Shown here in pieces: positions 8,819 to 17,052 of a stretch of 38,121 nt of DNA (position 1 is its first letter; every line of letters begins with the position of its first letter). This stretch comes from Chitinophaga pinensis (lineage in GTDB: Bacteria; Bacteroidota; Bacteroidia; NS11-12g; UBA955): positions 1-38,121 of the forward strand of contig CAMDAF010000025.1 in NCBI GenBank assembly GCA_945888525.1. The letters run 5' to 3'. Position numbers and translations under genes: made by a program. Under the pieces are notes generated by a model, which ran no database searches, had not been told where the DNA came from, and was given only the letters and a program-made list of their open reading frames with translations.

Positions 8819-9895
8819 GTGCGTATACAACATTTATCTCTATTCCAATTTAAAAACCACCAAAGTCTAAAACTTGATTTTGATGCTGATATCACTTGCA
8901 TTACAGGTAATAATGGCAAAGGTAAAACCAATATTCTTGATGCAATTTACTTGTTGAGTACCTGCAAGAGTTATTTCAATTCTATAGATTATCAATTAAT
9001 CCAACACCAAGAAACCACCGCTTCTGTCATTGCGCGTTTTATGAATGGCCAGCAAATTGATTTGCAACTCACCTTAGAGCAAGGCAAAAAGAAAAAGCTC
9101 AAAAAAAACGATAAGCAATACGATAAGTTAATTGACCATATTGGCTTGGTTAATGTTGTGATGATAACCCCAGATGACATCGAATTGGTTATTGGACACA
9201 GCGATGTTCGCAGAAAGTTTATTGATATTTGCATCGCCCAAATTGACAGGGTTTACCTTAATAGCTTGAGTGAATATCAAAAGATTTTAGAACAAAGAAA
9301 CAGCCAACTGAAACTGTTTTCGAAACACAAACATTTTGATGAGATCATTATTGAAAGTTATGATCAAAAACTTGTTCCCTTGGCTAATTATATCTTTAAA
9401 AAGAGGGTGGAAGTTTTGGGTATACTAAATGCCTATTTCAGTGAATACTACAAAGAGTTTTCATCTGGGGATGAGGTGTTGACCTTTAATTATATAAGCG
9501 ATTTACATGGCAACGATTATGCGGCATTACTGAAATCAAATATAGACAAAGACTTGGTTCTCGAGCGCACGAATACAGGTATACATAAAGATGATGTGGT
9601 CTTTGAAATAGACAATTTCCCATTAAAGAAATTTGGTTCGCAAGGCCAAAGTAAGGCCTTTATAATTGCTTTAAAATTGGCGCAATACAAATACCTTTCT
9701 GATGTTTTAGGTACGCAACCGATATTATTGCTCGACGATATGTTTGAAAAGATAGATGAACAGAGGGCTCAGAAATTAATAGACCTTTTGGCTTCCAATC
9801 AATTTGGGCAAATTCTAATCACAGACACCCATTCGGATAGGGTAAAGAAACATTTTGAGAATGGAAATAAAAGCATCAAATTTGTAGACTTATAA
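8819..9895 (+). CDS. recF: DNA replication/repair ATPase RecF
   Basis: 358 residues with a GTG start. It is an SMC-like ATPase that, with RecO and RecR, helps load RecA at gapped DNA. The Walker A motif TGNNGKGKTN is at residues 29-38, the ABC-type signature region is FGSQGQSKAFIIALKLAQ, and Walker B is PILLLDDMFEKID. The N-terminal MRIQHLSLFQFKNHQSL is a classic RecF opening (usually LxNFRNY), which fixes the GTG as the start. The DUF721 gene follows after 6 bases, the usual recF-DUF721 pairing in Bacteroidota. No promoter box could be placed directly upstream. recO of the same pathway is at 22553-23263. Confidence 0.96.
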   Translation: MRIQHLSLFQFKNHQSLKLDFDADITCITGNNGKGKTNILDAIYLLSTCKSYFNSIDYQLIQHQETTASVIARFMNGQQIDLQLTLEQGKKKKLKKNDKQYDKLIDHIGLVNVVMITPDDIELVIGHSDVRRKFIDICIAQIDRVYLNSLSEYQKILEQRNSQLKLFSKHKHFDEIIIESYDQKLVPLANYIFKKRVEVLGILNAYFSEYYKEFSSGDEVLTFNYISDLHGNDYAALLKSNIDKDLVLERTNTGIHKDDVVFEIDNFPLKKFGSQGQSKAFIIALKLAQYKYLSDVLGTQPILLLDDMFEKIDEQRAQKLIDLLASNQFGQILITDTHSDRVKKHFENGNKSIKFVDL

Positions 9896-9901
9896 ACAGC
9901 C

Positions 9902-10198
9902 ATGGAGAAGAAGCAAAACCATCAATTTACTCTAGAAGAAGCCCTTCAAATGATGGTGTCAGATAAACGCATCAAGAAAGGCCTTAATGAAAGTGTAATC
10001 AAACAAGATTGGAGTAAAATTATGGGTGAAGCAATTGCAAAACACACCACGGGTTTGTATATGAAGGGAAGTGAGCTGACTGTTTATTTCAATTCGTCAA
10101 TTGTGAAAAACGAATTCATTTACCACAAAGACAAAGCCATTGGATTGATTAACGAAGCCATGGGCTATGAAGCAGTAACAGATATAATTATTAAGTAA
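9902..10198 (+). CDS. DUF721 / DciA-like protein
   Basis: 98 residues, the short form typical of Bacteroidota. It carries the DUF721 core (KQDWSKIMGEAIAKHTTGLY, then ELTVYFNSSIVKNEF), a KH-like fold. DciA in other phyla helps load the DnaB helicase at replication origins, and its gene often lies near recF, as here. I infer a similar replication role. The gene is 6 bases after recF and one base before the next start, so all three genes look co-transcribed. Confidence 0.85.
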   Translation: MEKKQNHQFTLEEALQMMVSDKRIKKGLNESVIKQDWSKIMGEAIAKHTTGLYMKGSELTVYFNSSIVKNEFIYHKDKAIGLINEAMGYEAVTDIIIK

Positions 10199-10199
10199 A

Positions 10200-10838
10200 A
10201 TGGCGGTCAAATTTAGTCCACTTAATGCTGGTTGGATTCTGGTCTTGGTTTATGCAGTTGGACTTGCCGGTTTTTTCTTTCCACAAACAAACGCCATAAT
10301 GAACCAATTGGTTTGGGTAAATTTGCTGTTTACACTAATTATTCTTTTGTTGTTTCATAAAAAATGGAATCAAGTCTTTGTCGCTTCAGTATTACTTATT
10401 GCTTGTATCGGTTTTTTGCTAGAGGTAGTGGGTGTAAAAACAGGGTATATATTTGGGTTTTATCAATATGGGCCAACCCTTGGTTTTAGTTATTGGGATA
10501 CGCCACTAATGATGATGGTAACATGGGTAACCACTATCTACACCACCAGGCAAGTGGCTGAAATGGTTTCTAAAGAACCGTTTTTAACGAGCACACTAGC
10601 TGCATTAATGATGGTTTTTTTGGATTTTTTCATTGAACCATTTGCTATTCGCCACCAATTGTGGACATGGAATTCTATAGAGGTACCTCTGCACAATTAC
10701 ATAGGTTGGTTTGTTTCAGGGCTGATTATACAATACTGTTTTATTAAATCTGTAAAGTTTTCAGTCAATAAATTGTCTTTGCCAGTTTACCTTATTCAAC
10801 TTGCGTTTTTTATCGCTTTGTTTCTTTTAAAGAAATAA
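10200..10838 (+). CDS. Carotenoid biosynthesis protein (DUF422/CruF-like)
   Basis: 212 residues with about seven hydrophobic helices, an inner-membrane protein. The conserved DUF422 patches are present: GFLLEVVGVKTGYIFG, YQYGPTLGFSYWDTPL, and DFFIEPFAIRHQLWTW followed by VPLHNYIGWF. In cyanobacteria and haloarchaea this family includes CruF and related hydratases that add water across the C-1',2' end of acyclic or monocyclic carotenoids. The substrate here is not known and no other carotenoid gene is in the window. It is the third gene after recF. Its last 43 bases overlap the convergent GT87-like gene tail to tail. Confidence 0.85.
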   Translation: MAVKFSPLNAGWILVLVYAVGLAGFFFPQTNAIMNQLVWVNLLFTLIILLLFHKKWNQVFVASVLLIACIGFLLEVVGVKTGYIFGFYQYGPTLGFSYWDTPLMMMVTWVTTIYTTRQVAEMVSKEPFLTSTLAALMMVFLDFFIEPFAIRHQLWTWNSIEVPLHNYIGWFVSGLIIQYCFIKSVKFSVNKLSLPVYLIQLAFFIALFLLKK

Positions 10839-12049
10839 TCCCAAAACATCCAAATCCAATTTAAAAATAGAAGAACATTCAATCCGAAATTTAAAATAGG
10901 GAATTGAAGTCTATCCGCAATGCTTCCTATTGGCAAGATTAAAAACAACAAAAGCAATAGGTTCAGGGGGTTTAAAGACTCACCTTGCTTTTTTGCAATT
11001 AAGGTAAAAGCAATAAAGACCAAAGCATCGTAGATAAGGTGTTGTCCAAAACAAAGATTACTTATACTTAAGAACAATAAAATTTGTCCATCGCTTAAGG
11101 CTTTGTTTTTTAAAACCACCAATACGTAAGAGCATGCCAAAGCTATTCCCATACTTAGTTTGAGTGTGTTTAGCGGGATATTTAACTGGTATTTAAGCGC
11201 TACCGATAGATTGCTTGAAATAATATTTAATCCATTTAATGTATTGAATTGATGGGGGTAGGCCCAAAGTTTATTGATATTCCCAGACCAAGCCTGCAGC
11301 AATTCACTTGGATTGTTATGCAAAAGCAATGCAGAGAAGTTTAATAAAACCACCATACCCAAATAAAAAATAAGAGGCCGTTTGTTTTTGCCCAAAAACA
11401 GCAAGCAAATCATTGGAAGTAAAAGAGTGAATTTGAATGAAACAAGGGCCAATAAAAATGAGCAGAGCAAAGGACTTGATTTTGATTGGTACAAACTTAA
11501 TGCCCATAAACAAATGGCAAATACCTGCAGCAAGGGTTGTCCGGTATCTAAGGCATACCAGGTACCCCTAAAGGCTAAAATTGAAAGAGCGATCAGGGCT
11601 GTTTTTAAATTTGGATTGGATTTTTTTATGCAGACTATTATCCAAAAGATTGACAATAGATTTAGTGCAAAATCCAAATATTTGGCAAACTTATAATCGA
11701 ATAAATTATAGAGACCAAAATACCAAATAAACTGGGGCGCATAAACAGCCCCCGCATGGGGAAATCCGCCGGGATTGCTTAAATGAATGCTTGAAGAATC
11801 GCGGTATGCATGAAGCGATTTGATTTGTGCTTCATCGCTGTATGGATTGTCGCCTTTCCAATAGGCTTCTGAACTGAAATAATACGTCCTAAAGTCCAAT
11901 GGTTTATATGGCTCTCTGACAAAATGATTCGCCCACTTCAGGCCATTAAATAGGGTGAATAACGTTAGAAGTATATAGAGTGCTTTTAGTCGAATGTTCA
12001 AAATTAATTCACAAATCAAATCAATAAATCTTACATTCGTGCAAAACAT
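10796..12049 (-). CDS. GT87-like (DUF2029) membrane glycosyltransferase
   Basis: About 417 residues from the ATG at 12049. An ATG at 12076 lies inside the opposite gene's start and is less likely. There are about ten membrane helices. The first extracytoplasmic loop holds KPLDFRTYYFSSEAYWKGDN then PYSD, and further on are AVYAPQFIWYFGLYN, FRGTWYALDTGQP and GNINKLWAYPHQFNTLNG, a layout matching DUF2029/GT87. That family uses polyprenyl-phosphate sugars to mannosylate lipids or glycans from the periplasmic side. The acceptor is unknown. It is divergent from the peroxiredoxin gene and overlaps the CruF-like gene tail to tail, so both 3' ends share 43 bases. Linkage to a carotenoid glycoside is possible but unsupported. 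Confidence 0.75.
   Translation of the reverse strand: MFCTNVRFIDLICELILNIRLKALYILLTLFTLFNGLKWANHFVREPYKPLDFRTYYFSSEAYWKGDNPYSDEAQIKSLHAYRDSSSIHLSNPGGFPHAGAVYAPQFIWYFGLYNLFDYKFAKYLDFALNLLSIFWIIVCIKKSNPNLKTALIALSILAFRGTWYALDTGQPLLQVFAICLWALSLYQSKSSPLLCSFLLALVSFKFTLLLPMICLLFLGKNKRPLIFYLGMVVLLNFSALLLHNNPSELLQAWSGNINKLWAYPHQFNTLNGLNIISSNLSVALKYQLNIPLNTLKLSMGIALACSYVLVVLKNKALSDGQILLFLSISNLCFGQHLIYDALVFIAFTLIAKKQGESLNPLNLLLLLFLILPIGSIADRLQFPILNFGLNVLLFLNWIWMFWDYFFKRNKAIKNAS
12032..12039 (+). promoter_or_regulatory. Candidate variant -7 box (TACATTCG) for prx-nfeD-floA
   Basis: TACATTCG differs from TAnnTTTG at one base and lies 25 bases before the peroxiredoxin ATG. It overlaps the first codons of the divergent GT87-like gene. 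No convincing -33 TTG. Confidence 0.35.
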
Positions 12050-12064
12050 TTTAAATTTAACAAT

Positions 12065-12532
12065 ATGTCTATTCACATCGGAGATACCGCCCCAGATTTT
12101 ACTTTATTCAATACTGAAAAACAAGCCATCAGTTTGTCGTCTTACCATGGGAAAAATGTAGTGGTTTTATTTTTCCCCTTAGCCTTTACATCAACCTGTA
12201 CAGCTGAGTTGTGTGGCGTTCGAGATGACATTGGCAACTATGGGAAAATGGATGCAGAAGTTCTAGCAATATCTGTTGACTCTCTGTTCTCCTTGGGTAA
12301 ATTTAAAGAAGAGCAAAGCTTGAATTTTAACTTATTGAGCGACTTTAACAAAACAGCTTCACAGGCATACGATTCTTTGTATGATACTTTTGTCTTGGAG
12401 ATGAAAGGCGTTTCAAAACGTTCTGCATTTTTGATCGACCGCGAAGGTGTCATTCGATATGCAGAAGTTTTAGAAAGCGCTGGTGATGTTCCAAATTTGG
12501 ACGCACTTAAAGAGATTCTAAAAACTTTATAA
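12065..12532 (+). CDS. Peroxiredoxin, AhpC/TSA family (AhpE-like)
   Basis: 155 residues. Thiol peroxidase of the cytoplasm that reduces hydrogen peroxide and organic peroxides. The thioredoxin-like fold opens with GDTAPDFTLFN. The active-site stretch is FFPLAFTSTCTAELCGVRD, with the peroxidatic Cys45 in the T-x-x-C motif and a second cysteine at 50. The conserved Arg is in SKRSAFLIDREGVIRY. The short length and the absence of a C-terminal resolving Cys resemble AhpE-type enzymes. Cys50 might resolve within the same helix, but that is inference. It leads the nfeD-floA pair, 8 bases ahead of nfeD. Confidence 0.9.
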   Translation: MSIHIGDTAPDFTLFNTEKQAISLSSYHGKNVVVLFFPLAFTSTCTAELCGVRDDIGNYGKMDAEVLAISVDSLFSLGKFKEEQSLNFNLLSDFNKTASQAYDSLYDTFVLEMKGVSKRSAFLIDREGVIRYAEVLESAGDVPNLDALKEILKTL

Positions 12533-12540
12533 AATAAACT

Positions 12541-13002
12541 ATGGTTACTGCCATCATTGTCATTCTGATTTTACTTGGCTTGATTTTAATCTTGCTTGAG
12601 TTATTTGTTACACCTGGTTTCATTACCGGCTTATTGGGTGGGGTTGCATGGACCTACGCGGTCTATAAAATCTACAACGATTATGGAACAACCTCTGGCC
12701 ATTTGGCTCTTGGTGGGTTGATCCTTTTATTGATTGCCTGCATTTTTATCGCAGTAAAAAGTGGCGTTTGGGATAGGGTGTCTCTTCACCAGCAAATGGA
12801 CAGTAAAGTTAACCTTTTGCCAGATGTTAAAATAGGGGATACTGGCTCAACCCTTAGTGCCTTGCGCCCAAGCGGGAAAATGCAATGGAATCAAATTAGC
12901 ATTGAAGTGTGTACCATGGGCGAATTGGTTGAAACTGCTGCCTTCGTTGAAATTATAAAAATTGAAAACAATAAAATATACGTAAAACAAATTTCATTAT
13001 GA
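12541..13002 (+). CDS. NfeD-like membrane protein (short NfeD1b type)
   Basis: 153 residues. Two or three membrane helices fill residues about 1-80, and a small OB-fold domain (about 95-153, [20 protein letters not shown]) follows. This is the short NfeD form, without the ClpP-like protease domain. NfeD proteins are almost always encoded beside a flotillin/stomatin partner and are thought to act with it in membrane microdomains. The partner floA follows with a 4-base ATGA overlap. Confidence 0.88.
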   Translation: MVTAIIVILILLGLILILLELFVTPGFITGLLGGVAWTYAVYKIYNDYGTTSGHLALGGLILLLIACIFIAVKSGVWDRVSLHQQMDSKVNLLPDVKIGDTGSTLSALRPSGKMQWNQISIEVCTMGELVETAAFVEIIKIENNKIYVKQISL

Positions 13003-13985
13003 ATATACTAGAAATACCTCCATTTTTTTTAGGCATAGGCGGTCTTATTATGATCGTCATCGTCTTTTTTATCTTCTTGTATTACGTGCCTCTAGGACTT
13101 TGGTTCTCGGCCATTCTATCTAAAGTTAAAATTTCATTGCTTGACTTGATTTTTATGCGTTGGCGGAAAGTGCCGCCAGAAATCATTGTCAAAGGCTTGG
13201 TTAATGCAACCAAAGCTGGCTTGGTCATTAACAGTGATATGTTAGAGGCCCACTATTTGGCAGGAGGCAATGTGATGAAAGTTGTTGCCGCATTGATTAG
13301 TGCGGATAAAGCAAACATCCCTCTTGATTTCAAAGCAGCAACAGCCATCGACCTTGCTGGTCGTGATGTGTTTGATGCGGTTCAAATGAGTGTTAACCCA
13401 CGCGTTATTGATACGCCTCCTGTTTCTGCTGTTGCAAAAGATGGCATCCAATTGATAGCAAAAGCCCGTGTGACGGTTCGTGCAAATATTGCGCAGTTGG
13501 TAGGTGGTGCTGGAGAAGAAACTGTTTTAGCCCGTGTTGGCGAAGGCATTATAACCACCATTGGTTCTGCGGCTAACCATAAAGAAGTTTTAGAAAATCC
13601 TGACCGCATTTCGAAAGGCGTGTTGGCAAAAGGTTTGGATGCTGGCACTGCATTTGAAATTTTATCAATAGACATTGCTGACATTGATATTGGAGAAAAT
13701 ATTGGCGCAAAATTGCAAATGGATCAAGCAGAAGCTGATAAAAACATTGCACAAGCCAAAGCAGAAGAGAGGCGCGCAATGGCCATTGCACTTGAACAAG
13801 AAATGAAAGCGAAAGCCCAAGAAGCCAGAGCAAAAGTGATTGAAGCCGAAGCTGAAATTCCGCGCTCGATAAGTGAAGCTTTTAGAAGTGGCAATTTGGG
13901 TATCATGGACTATTACCGCATGCAAAACATGAAGGCAGATACCGAAATGAGAGATGCTTTTGCTAAGCCACCTAAAAAAGACTAA
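12999..13985 (+). CDS. floA: Flotillin-like protein FloA
   Basis: 328 residues, the normal FloA (YqfA/UPF0365) length. An N-terminal hydrophobic hairpin (about 8-32) anchors it in the membrane. The SPFH domain follows ([20 protein letters not shown], then [16 protein letters not shown] and [11 protein letters not shown]). Then comes a charged Ala/Glu/Lys coiled coil ([39 protein letters not shown]) and a short tail. FloA forms membrane microdomains that scaffold other membrane proteins and affect fluidity. It is translationally coupled to nfeD and ends one base before the convergent ubiA stop. Its transcript would have to terminate inside ubiA (see 14028-14065). Confidence 0.95.
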   Translation: MNILEIPPFFLGIGGLIMIVIVFFIFLYYVPLGLWFSAILSKVKISLLDLIFMRWRKVPPEIIVKGLVNATKAGLVINSDMLEAHYLAGGNVMKVVAALISADKANIPLDFKAATAIDLAGRDVFDAVQMSVNPRVIDTPPVSAVAKDGIQLIAKARVTVRANIAQLVGGAGEETVLARVGEGIITTIGSAANHKEVLENPDRISKGVLAKGLDAGTAFEILSIDIADIDIGENIGAKLQMDQAEADKNIAQAKAEERRAMAIALEQEMKAKAQEARAKVIEAEAEIPRSISEAFRSGNLGIMDYYRMQNMKADTEMRDAFAKPPKKD

Positions 13986-14870
13986 TTATAGATTAGCAAA
14001 TAAATATAAAACATATTCGGCAAAGAAAAACAGCCAAAACCTTTTATAATAGGTTTTGGCTGTTTGTTTATTAAGCGTTTTTAAGCCCATTAAATTCAGG
14101 GCAAATAAAACCATTAATACAATATGGCCACTGAATAATATAAGGTAGCGTGAGGTGTTAAGAAGATCTACATATTTATAAATACTAAAAATATAAGCCA
14201 ACAGTATCAGCGTGTTTCCTGCAATAATTGTAAACTTTGGACTGTATAAAATAGCCAAGGATTTAATTTTAAATTGTTCGTCACCTTCCATATCTGGCAA
14301 ATCTTTAAACCATGCAATGACAATGCTAAATGCAACAATGAATACACTTAATACCATGATGTCTAACTCAAATGAATAGCGCTTGTTGATTAGGATATTA
14401 AAGACTAAGTAACCACCAATATTAACCATTAGACCTCTCACCAAGCTTATAGCCAAGGCCGCAGGTAAATGGTGTTTGCGCAGCGAAAAAGGCGGGCATG
14501 AATACGCCCAACCAATAAGCATTGAAATGCTAACTATCAGAAGAAGTATAGGGCTTAGGTATAAAGCCATTAATGCACTTAATACCATGCTCGAATAAAC
14601 AATTGCTTTGGCTGTATTGATGCTTATTTCTCCTGATGCCAATGGCAAATAGGGTTTGTTTATTTTGTCCAATTCTATATCAACAATTTGATTAATGCCG
14701 ACTATAAAAATATTGCAAGTCAAACCCGTGAGTATGGCTAAAAATAAAATTGAAAGATGTTCAAGTTCTGAATGCTGGCAAACCATTGCATATAAAGCTG
14801 CAATGCTTATGCAGGTTCCAATGATGGTGTGAGGTCGACTGAATTTTATGAACGAATTAATTGCTTTCAT
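13986..14870 (-). CDS. UbiA-family prenyltransferase, homogentisate prenyltransferase-like
   Basis: 294 residues with eight or nine membrane helices. The first Asp-rich motif is NQIVDIELDKINKPYLPLAS (residues 60-79) and the second is KDLPDMEGDEQFKIKSLA (189-206). These resemble homogentisate phytyl/geranylgeranyl/solanesyl transferases and chlorophyll synthases more than MenA or UbiA proper. The enzyme should transfer a prenyl diphosphate to an aromatic or tetrapyrrole-like acceptor in the membrane. The real acceptor is unknown. It overlaps the methyltransferase-like gene by 14 bases and is the last of four minus-strand genes. Its final codons contain a perfect terminator-like hairpin. Confidence 0.85.
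   Translation of the reverse strand: MKAINSFIKFSRPHTIIGTCISIAALYAMVCQHSELEHLSILFLAILTGLTCNIFIVGINQIVDIELDKINKPYLPLASGEISINTAKAIVYSSMVLSALMALYLSPILLLIVSISMLIGWAYSCPPFSLRKHHLPAALAISLVRGLMVNIGGYLVFNILINKRYSFELDIMVLSVFIVAFSIVIAWFKDLPDMEGDEQFKIKSLAILYSPKFTIIAGNTLILLAYIFSIYKYVDLLNTSRYLILFSGHIVLMVLFALNLMGLKTLNKQTAKTYYKRFWLFFFAEYVLYLFANL
14028..14065 (+). terminator. Terminator-like hairpin embedded in the ubiA 3' coding end
   Basis: A perfect 15-bp inverted repeat (AAACAGCCAAAACCT / AGGTTTTGGCTGTTT) with an 8-base loop, about 43 bases past the floA stop and wholly inside the ubiA frame. On the plus strand it is followed by GTTTATT, suiting floA termination. On the minus strand it is followed by TTTTTCTTT, so it could also act on ubiA mRNA. 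I place it on plus because floA otherwise has no terminator. Confidence 0.7.
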
Positions 14871-15564
14871 CGATTTGTATAACTAAAAGTGGCGCCAAGA
14901 AATGCTTGATTTCAAAAACATTTAACCCACTTAATTTCAATGTTTTTTGATATTGTTTTACGGTTTTAGATTTTAGAACAGAAATGATTCCATCAATGCT
15001 TATGGTTAAAATATTAACAGGGATGATGTATGTAAATAAAATTCTTTTCCAGGAAAAGGGTTTTATAAAAGGGCTTAAAATCAGTACGCCAACAGTAGTG
15101 GCAATAAGGGTTTTTAATAGGTGCAAGAAACTTGGAAACAATATTTCTACAAAATAAGCACTTGCATTTGCTTCTCTTATTTTAAAACAAATAGTTCTTT
15201 GCTCATCTTCACTAAAATGGTGAAAGGCATTGAACATTGTGTAGGTTTTACCCGCTTCAAAATCCATGTTCAAAACATCTTTGCTTTCTTTGATATACTC
15301 AACATCAGGGTATTCTGAACCGAAAGCATAAGGGAATTTGTCTGATAAACTTAGATGCTTAAAATTTTTAGATTGCCGGTAAATACTTAAGGCAGGCTGG
15401 CCACAACCAGAACACAAATCGTACATTAGGCCAGCTTTCTTTTCTTGAAAGATTTTGATAAATGGGCCGTAAATGTTAAAACGCGATACCACAAAACCAA
15501 TGAATTCGGTCTGAAAGTTTCTCAATGTATCGGGAAACCAACTTTGGTCTTCGAGTTCTTTCAT
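14857..15564 (-). CDS. SAM methyltransferase-like protein with hydrophobic C-terminal part
   Basis: 235 residues. A glycine-rich motif I (MYDLCSGCGQPALSIYR, about 48-64) and acidic residues after strand 2 (LSLSDKFPYAF) fit a class I SAM-dependent methyltransferase. Then comes MFNAFHHFSEDEQRTIC, a common post-motif II stretch. The last third is unusual: two hydrophobic segments (LLKTLIATTVGVLILSPFI and ILFTYIIPVNILTISIDGII) suggest a membrane-associated enzyme acting on a lipid substrate. The gene starts 5 bases after the AAA gene stop and overlaps ubiA. I infer a shared pathway with the prenyltransferase, perhaps methylation of the prenylated product. The substrate is unknown. Confidence 0.7.
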   Translation of the reverse strand: MKELEDQSWFPDTLRNFQTEFIGFVVSRFNIYGPFIKIFQEKKAGLMYDLCSGCGQPALSIYRQSKNFKHLSLSDKFPYAFGSEYPDVEYIKESKDVLNMDFEAGKTYTMFNAFHHFSEDEQRTICFKIREANASAYFVEILFPSFLHLLKTLIATTVGVLILSPFIKPFSWKRILFTYIIPVNILTISIDGIISVLKSKTVKQYQKTLKLSGLNVFEIKHFLAPLLVIQIDESN

Positions 15565-15569
15565 TTACA

Positions 15570-17045
15570 TTATTCTGAGAAGCCAGAGAATACACTGCCG
15601 AATAGATCTCTAAAGCTAATGGATTTCTCTAAAAGGTGTTTGCTTAACTTGCTGTTTTCGCTCAATCCAAACAGTACCAATTCCATCATTAAAAGCTTAT
15701 CATTTGCCTTGGCTAGTGGGAAATGTGTATCTACAAATATCTTGAGCGCGGGAATTGATTCCAAGGTTTTTTGGTGTATTTTGTTCTTGCTCATATTCGC
15801 CAAATCAATATGTTGGCCTTCATCAAACCAAGCCGTAATGTCTTGGTAATGGTTTATGCCATCGCGCGATTTTTTACTTGCTTTTTCGAGTGGAGGGCAG
15901 GTTTCCAAAAAGACGGTTTTAATGGCTTTACCCAAAAGATTTTGAGCCACTTTTAGAGGACCTTCTTGTTCACCTTCATACACCATTTCTACTTTTCCTG
16001 TAATGGCTGGAATTATTCCTTGCAAATCAGAAATTCTCACTTCTGTGGTTTTGTCGCCACTCAAAAAGGCACGTCTTTCAGCGGCGCTTACCGCATTTTC
16101 GTATGCTGAAATACTTAGTCTTGCTGATACACCACTTTTAGCATCCACATATTCGCTGTTTCGCGCTTCAAAAACCACCTGCTCTATGATATTTTCTATT
16201 AACAAAGGAACATGCACCATGGCAATTTGTTCTGGTTTAAGTTTTGCTTCTTGCCTGGTTATATCCCGCGCAATGTCAATTGATTTGGGATAGTGCGTAA
16301 TAATTTGACTGCCTATCCTGTCCTTTAGCGGCGTTACAATGCTTCCTCTGTTGGTGTAGTCTTCTGGATTGGCGGTAAACACAAATTGAATATCTAAGGG
16401 CAAACGCAATTTGAATCCACGGATTTGTATGTCGCCTTCTTGCAATATATTAAATAATGCTACTTGTATTCTAGCCTGTAAATCAGGCAATTCATTGATT
16501 ACAAAAATGCAGCGGTTGCTGCGAGGAATCAACCCAAAGTGTATGGCCTTTTCATCCGAATAACTTAGCTTTTGGTTAATGGCTTTAACAGGATCTAAAT
16601 CGCCTATTAAATCGGCAACCGAAACATCAGGGGTTGCGAGTTTCTCTACATAACGCTCACCGCGGTGTAGCCACGAAATAGGGGTTTTATCACCGAGCTC
16701 TTTTATAAGTTCCTTAGAGAAATTTGAAATGGGGTTTAGTGGGTCGTCATTGATCTCACTGCCTGTAATATAAGGGATGTATTCGTCAAGCAAATTGACC
16801 ATTTGCCTTGCAATTTTTGTTTTCGCTTGTCCTCTTAATCCCAACATATTGATGCTATGTCCCGATAAAATTGCCCTTTCAATGTCAGGAATTACGGTGT
16901 CTTCATATCCCAATATTCCGGTGAATATCGCTTCACCTGACTGTAGCTTATTGATTAAATTTCTACGCAGTTCGTTTTTGATGCTCTCGCTTTTATAGCC
17001 ACTTTTCTTTAGTGCGCCAATTGTGTTTATATTCTCTGTATTCAT
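15570..17045 (-). CDS. MoxR/magnesium-chelatase-I-like AAA+ ATPase
   Basis: About 491 residues from the ATG at 17045, 7 bases past the upstream stop. An ATG at 17102 would overlap that gene by 50 bases and is less likely. Walker A is GLRGQAKT (69-76), Walker B CIFVINELPD (179-188) with Asn before the catalytic Glu, sensor 1 FTANPEDYTNRG (223-234), and LKDRIG nearby may carry an arginine finger. It resembles the COG1239-type ATPases annotated as magnesium chelatase in non-photosynthetic bacteria (for example the Rv0958 type). Members pair with a VWA protein, here the gene just upstream. Such pairs are thought to remodel or activate client proteins or insert metals. The client is unknown. Confidence 0.85.
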   Translation of the reverse strand: MNTENINTIGALKKSGYKSESIKNELRRNLINKLQSGEAIFTGILGYEDTVIPDIERAILSGHSINMLGLRGQAKTKIARQMVNLLDEYIPYITGSEINDDPLNPISNFSKELIKELGDKTPISWLHRGERYVEKLATPDVSVADLIGDLDPVKAINQKLSYSDEKAIHFGLIPRSNRCIFVINELPDLQARIQVALFNILQEGDIQIRGFKLRLPLDIQFVFTANPEDYTNRGSIVTPLKDRIGSQIITHYPKSIDIARDITRQEAKLKPEQIAMVHVPLLIENIIEQVVFEARNSEYVDAKSGVSARLSISAYENAVSAAERRAFLSGDKTTEVRISDLQGIIPAITGKVEMVYEGEQEGPLKVAQNLLGKAIKTVFLETCPPLEKASKKSRDGINHYQDITAWFDEGQHIDLANMSKNKIHQKTLESIPALKIFVDTHFPLAKANDKLLMMELVLFGLSENSKLSKHLLEKSISFRDLFGSVFSGFSE

Positions 17046-17052
17046 TCTGTTT

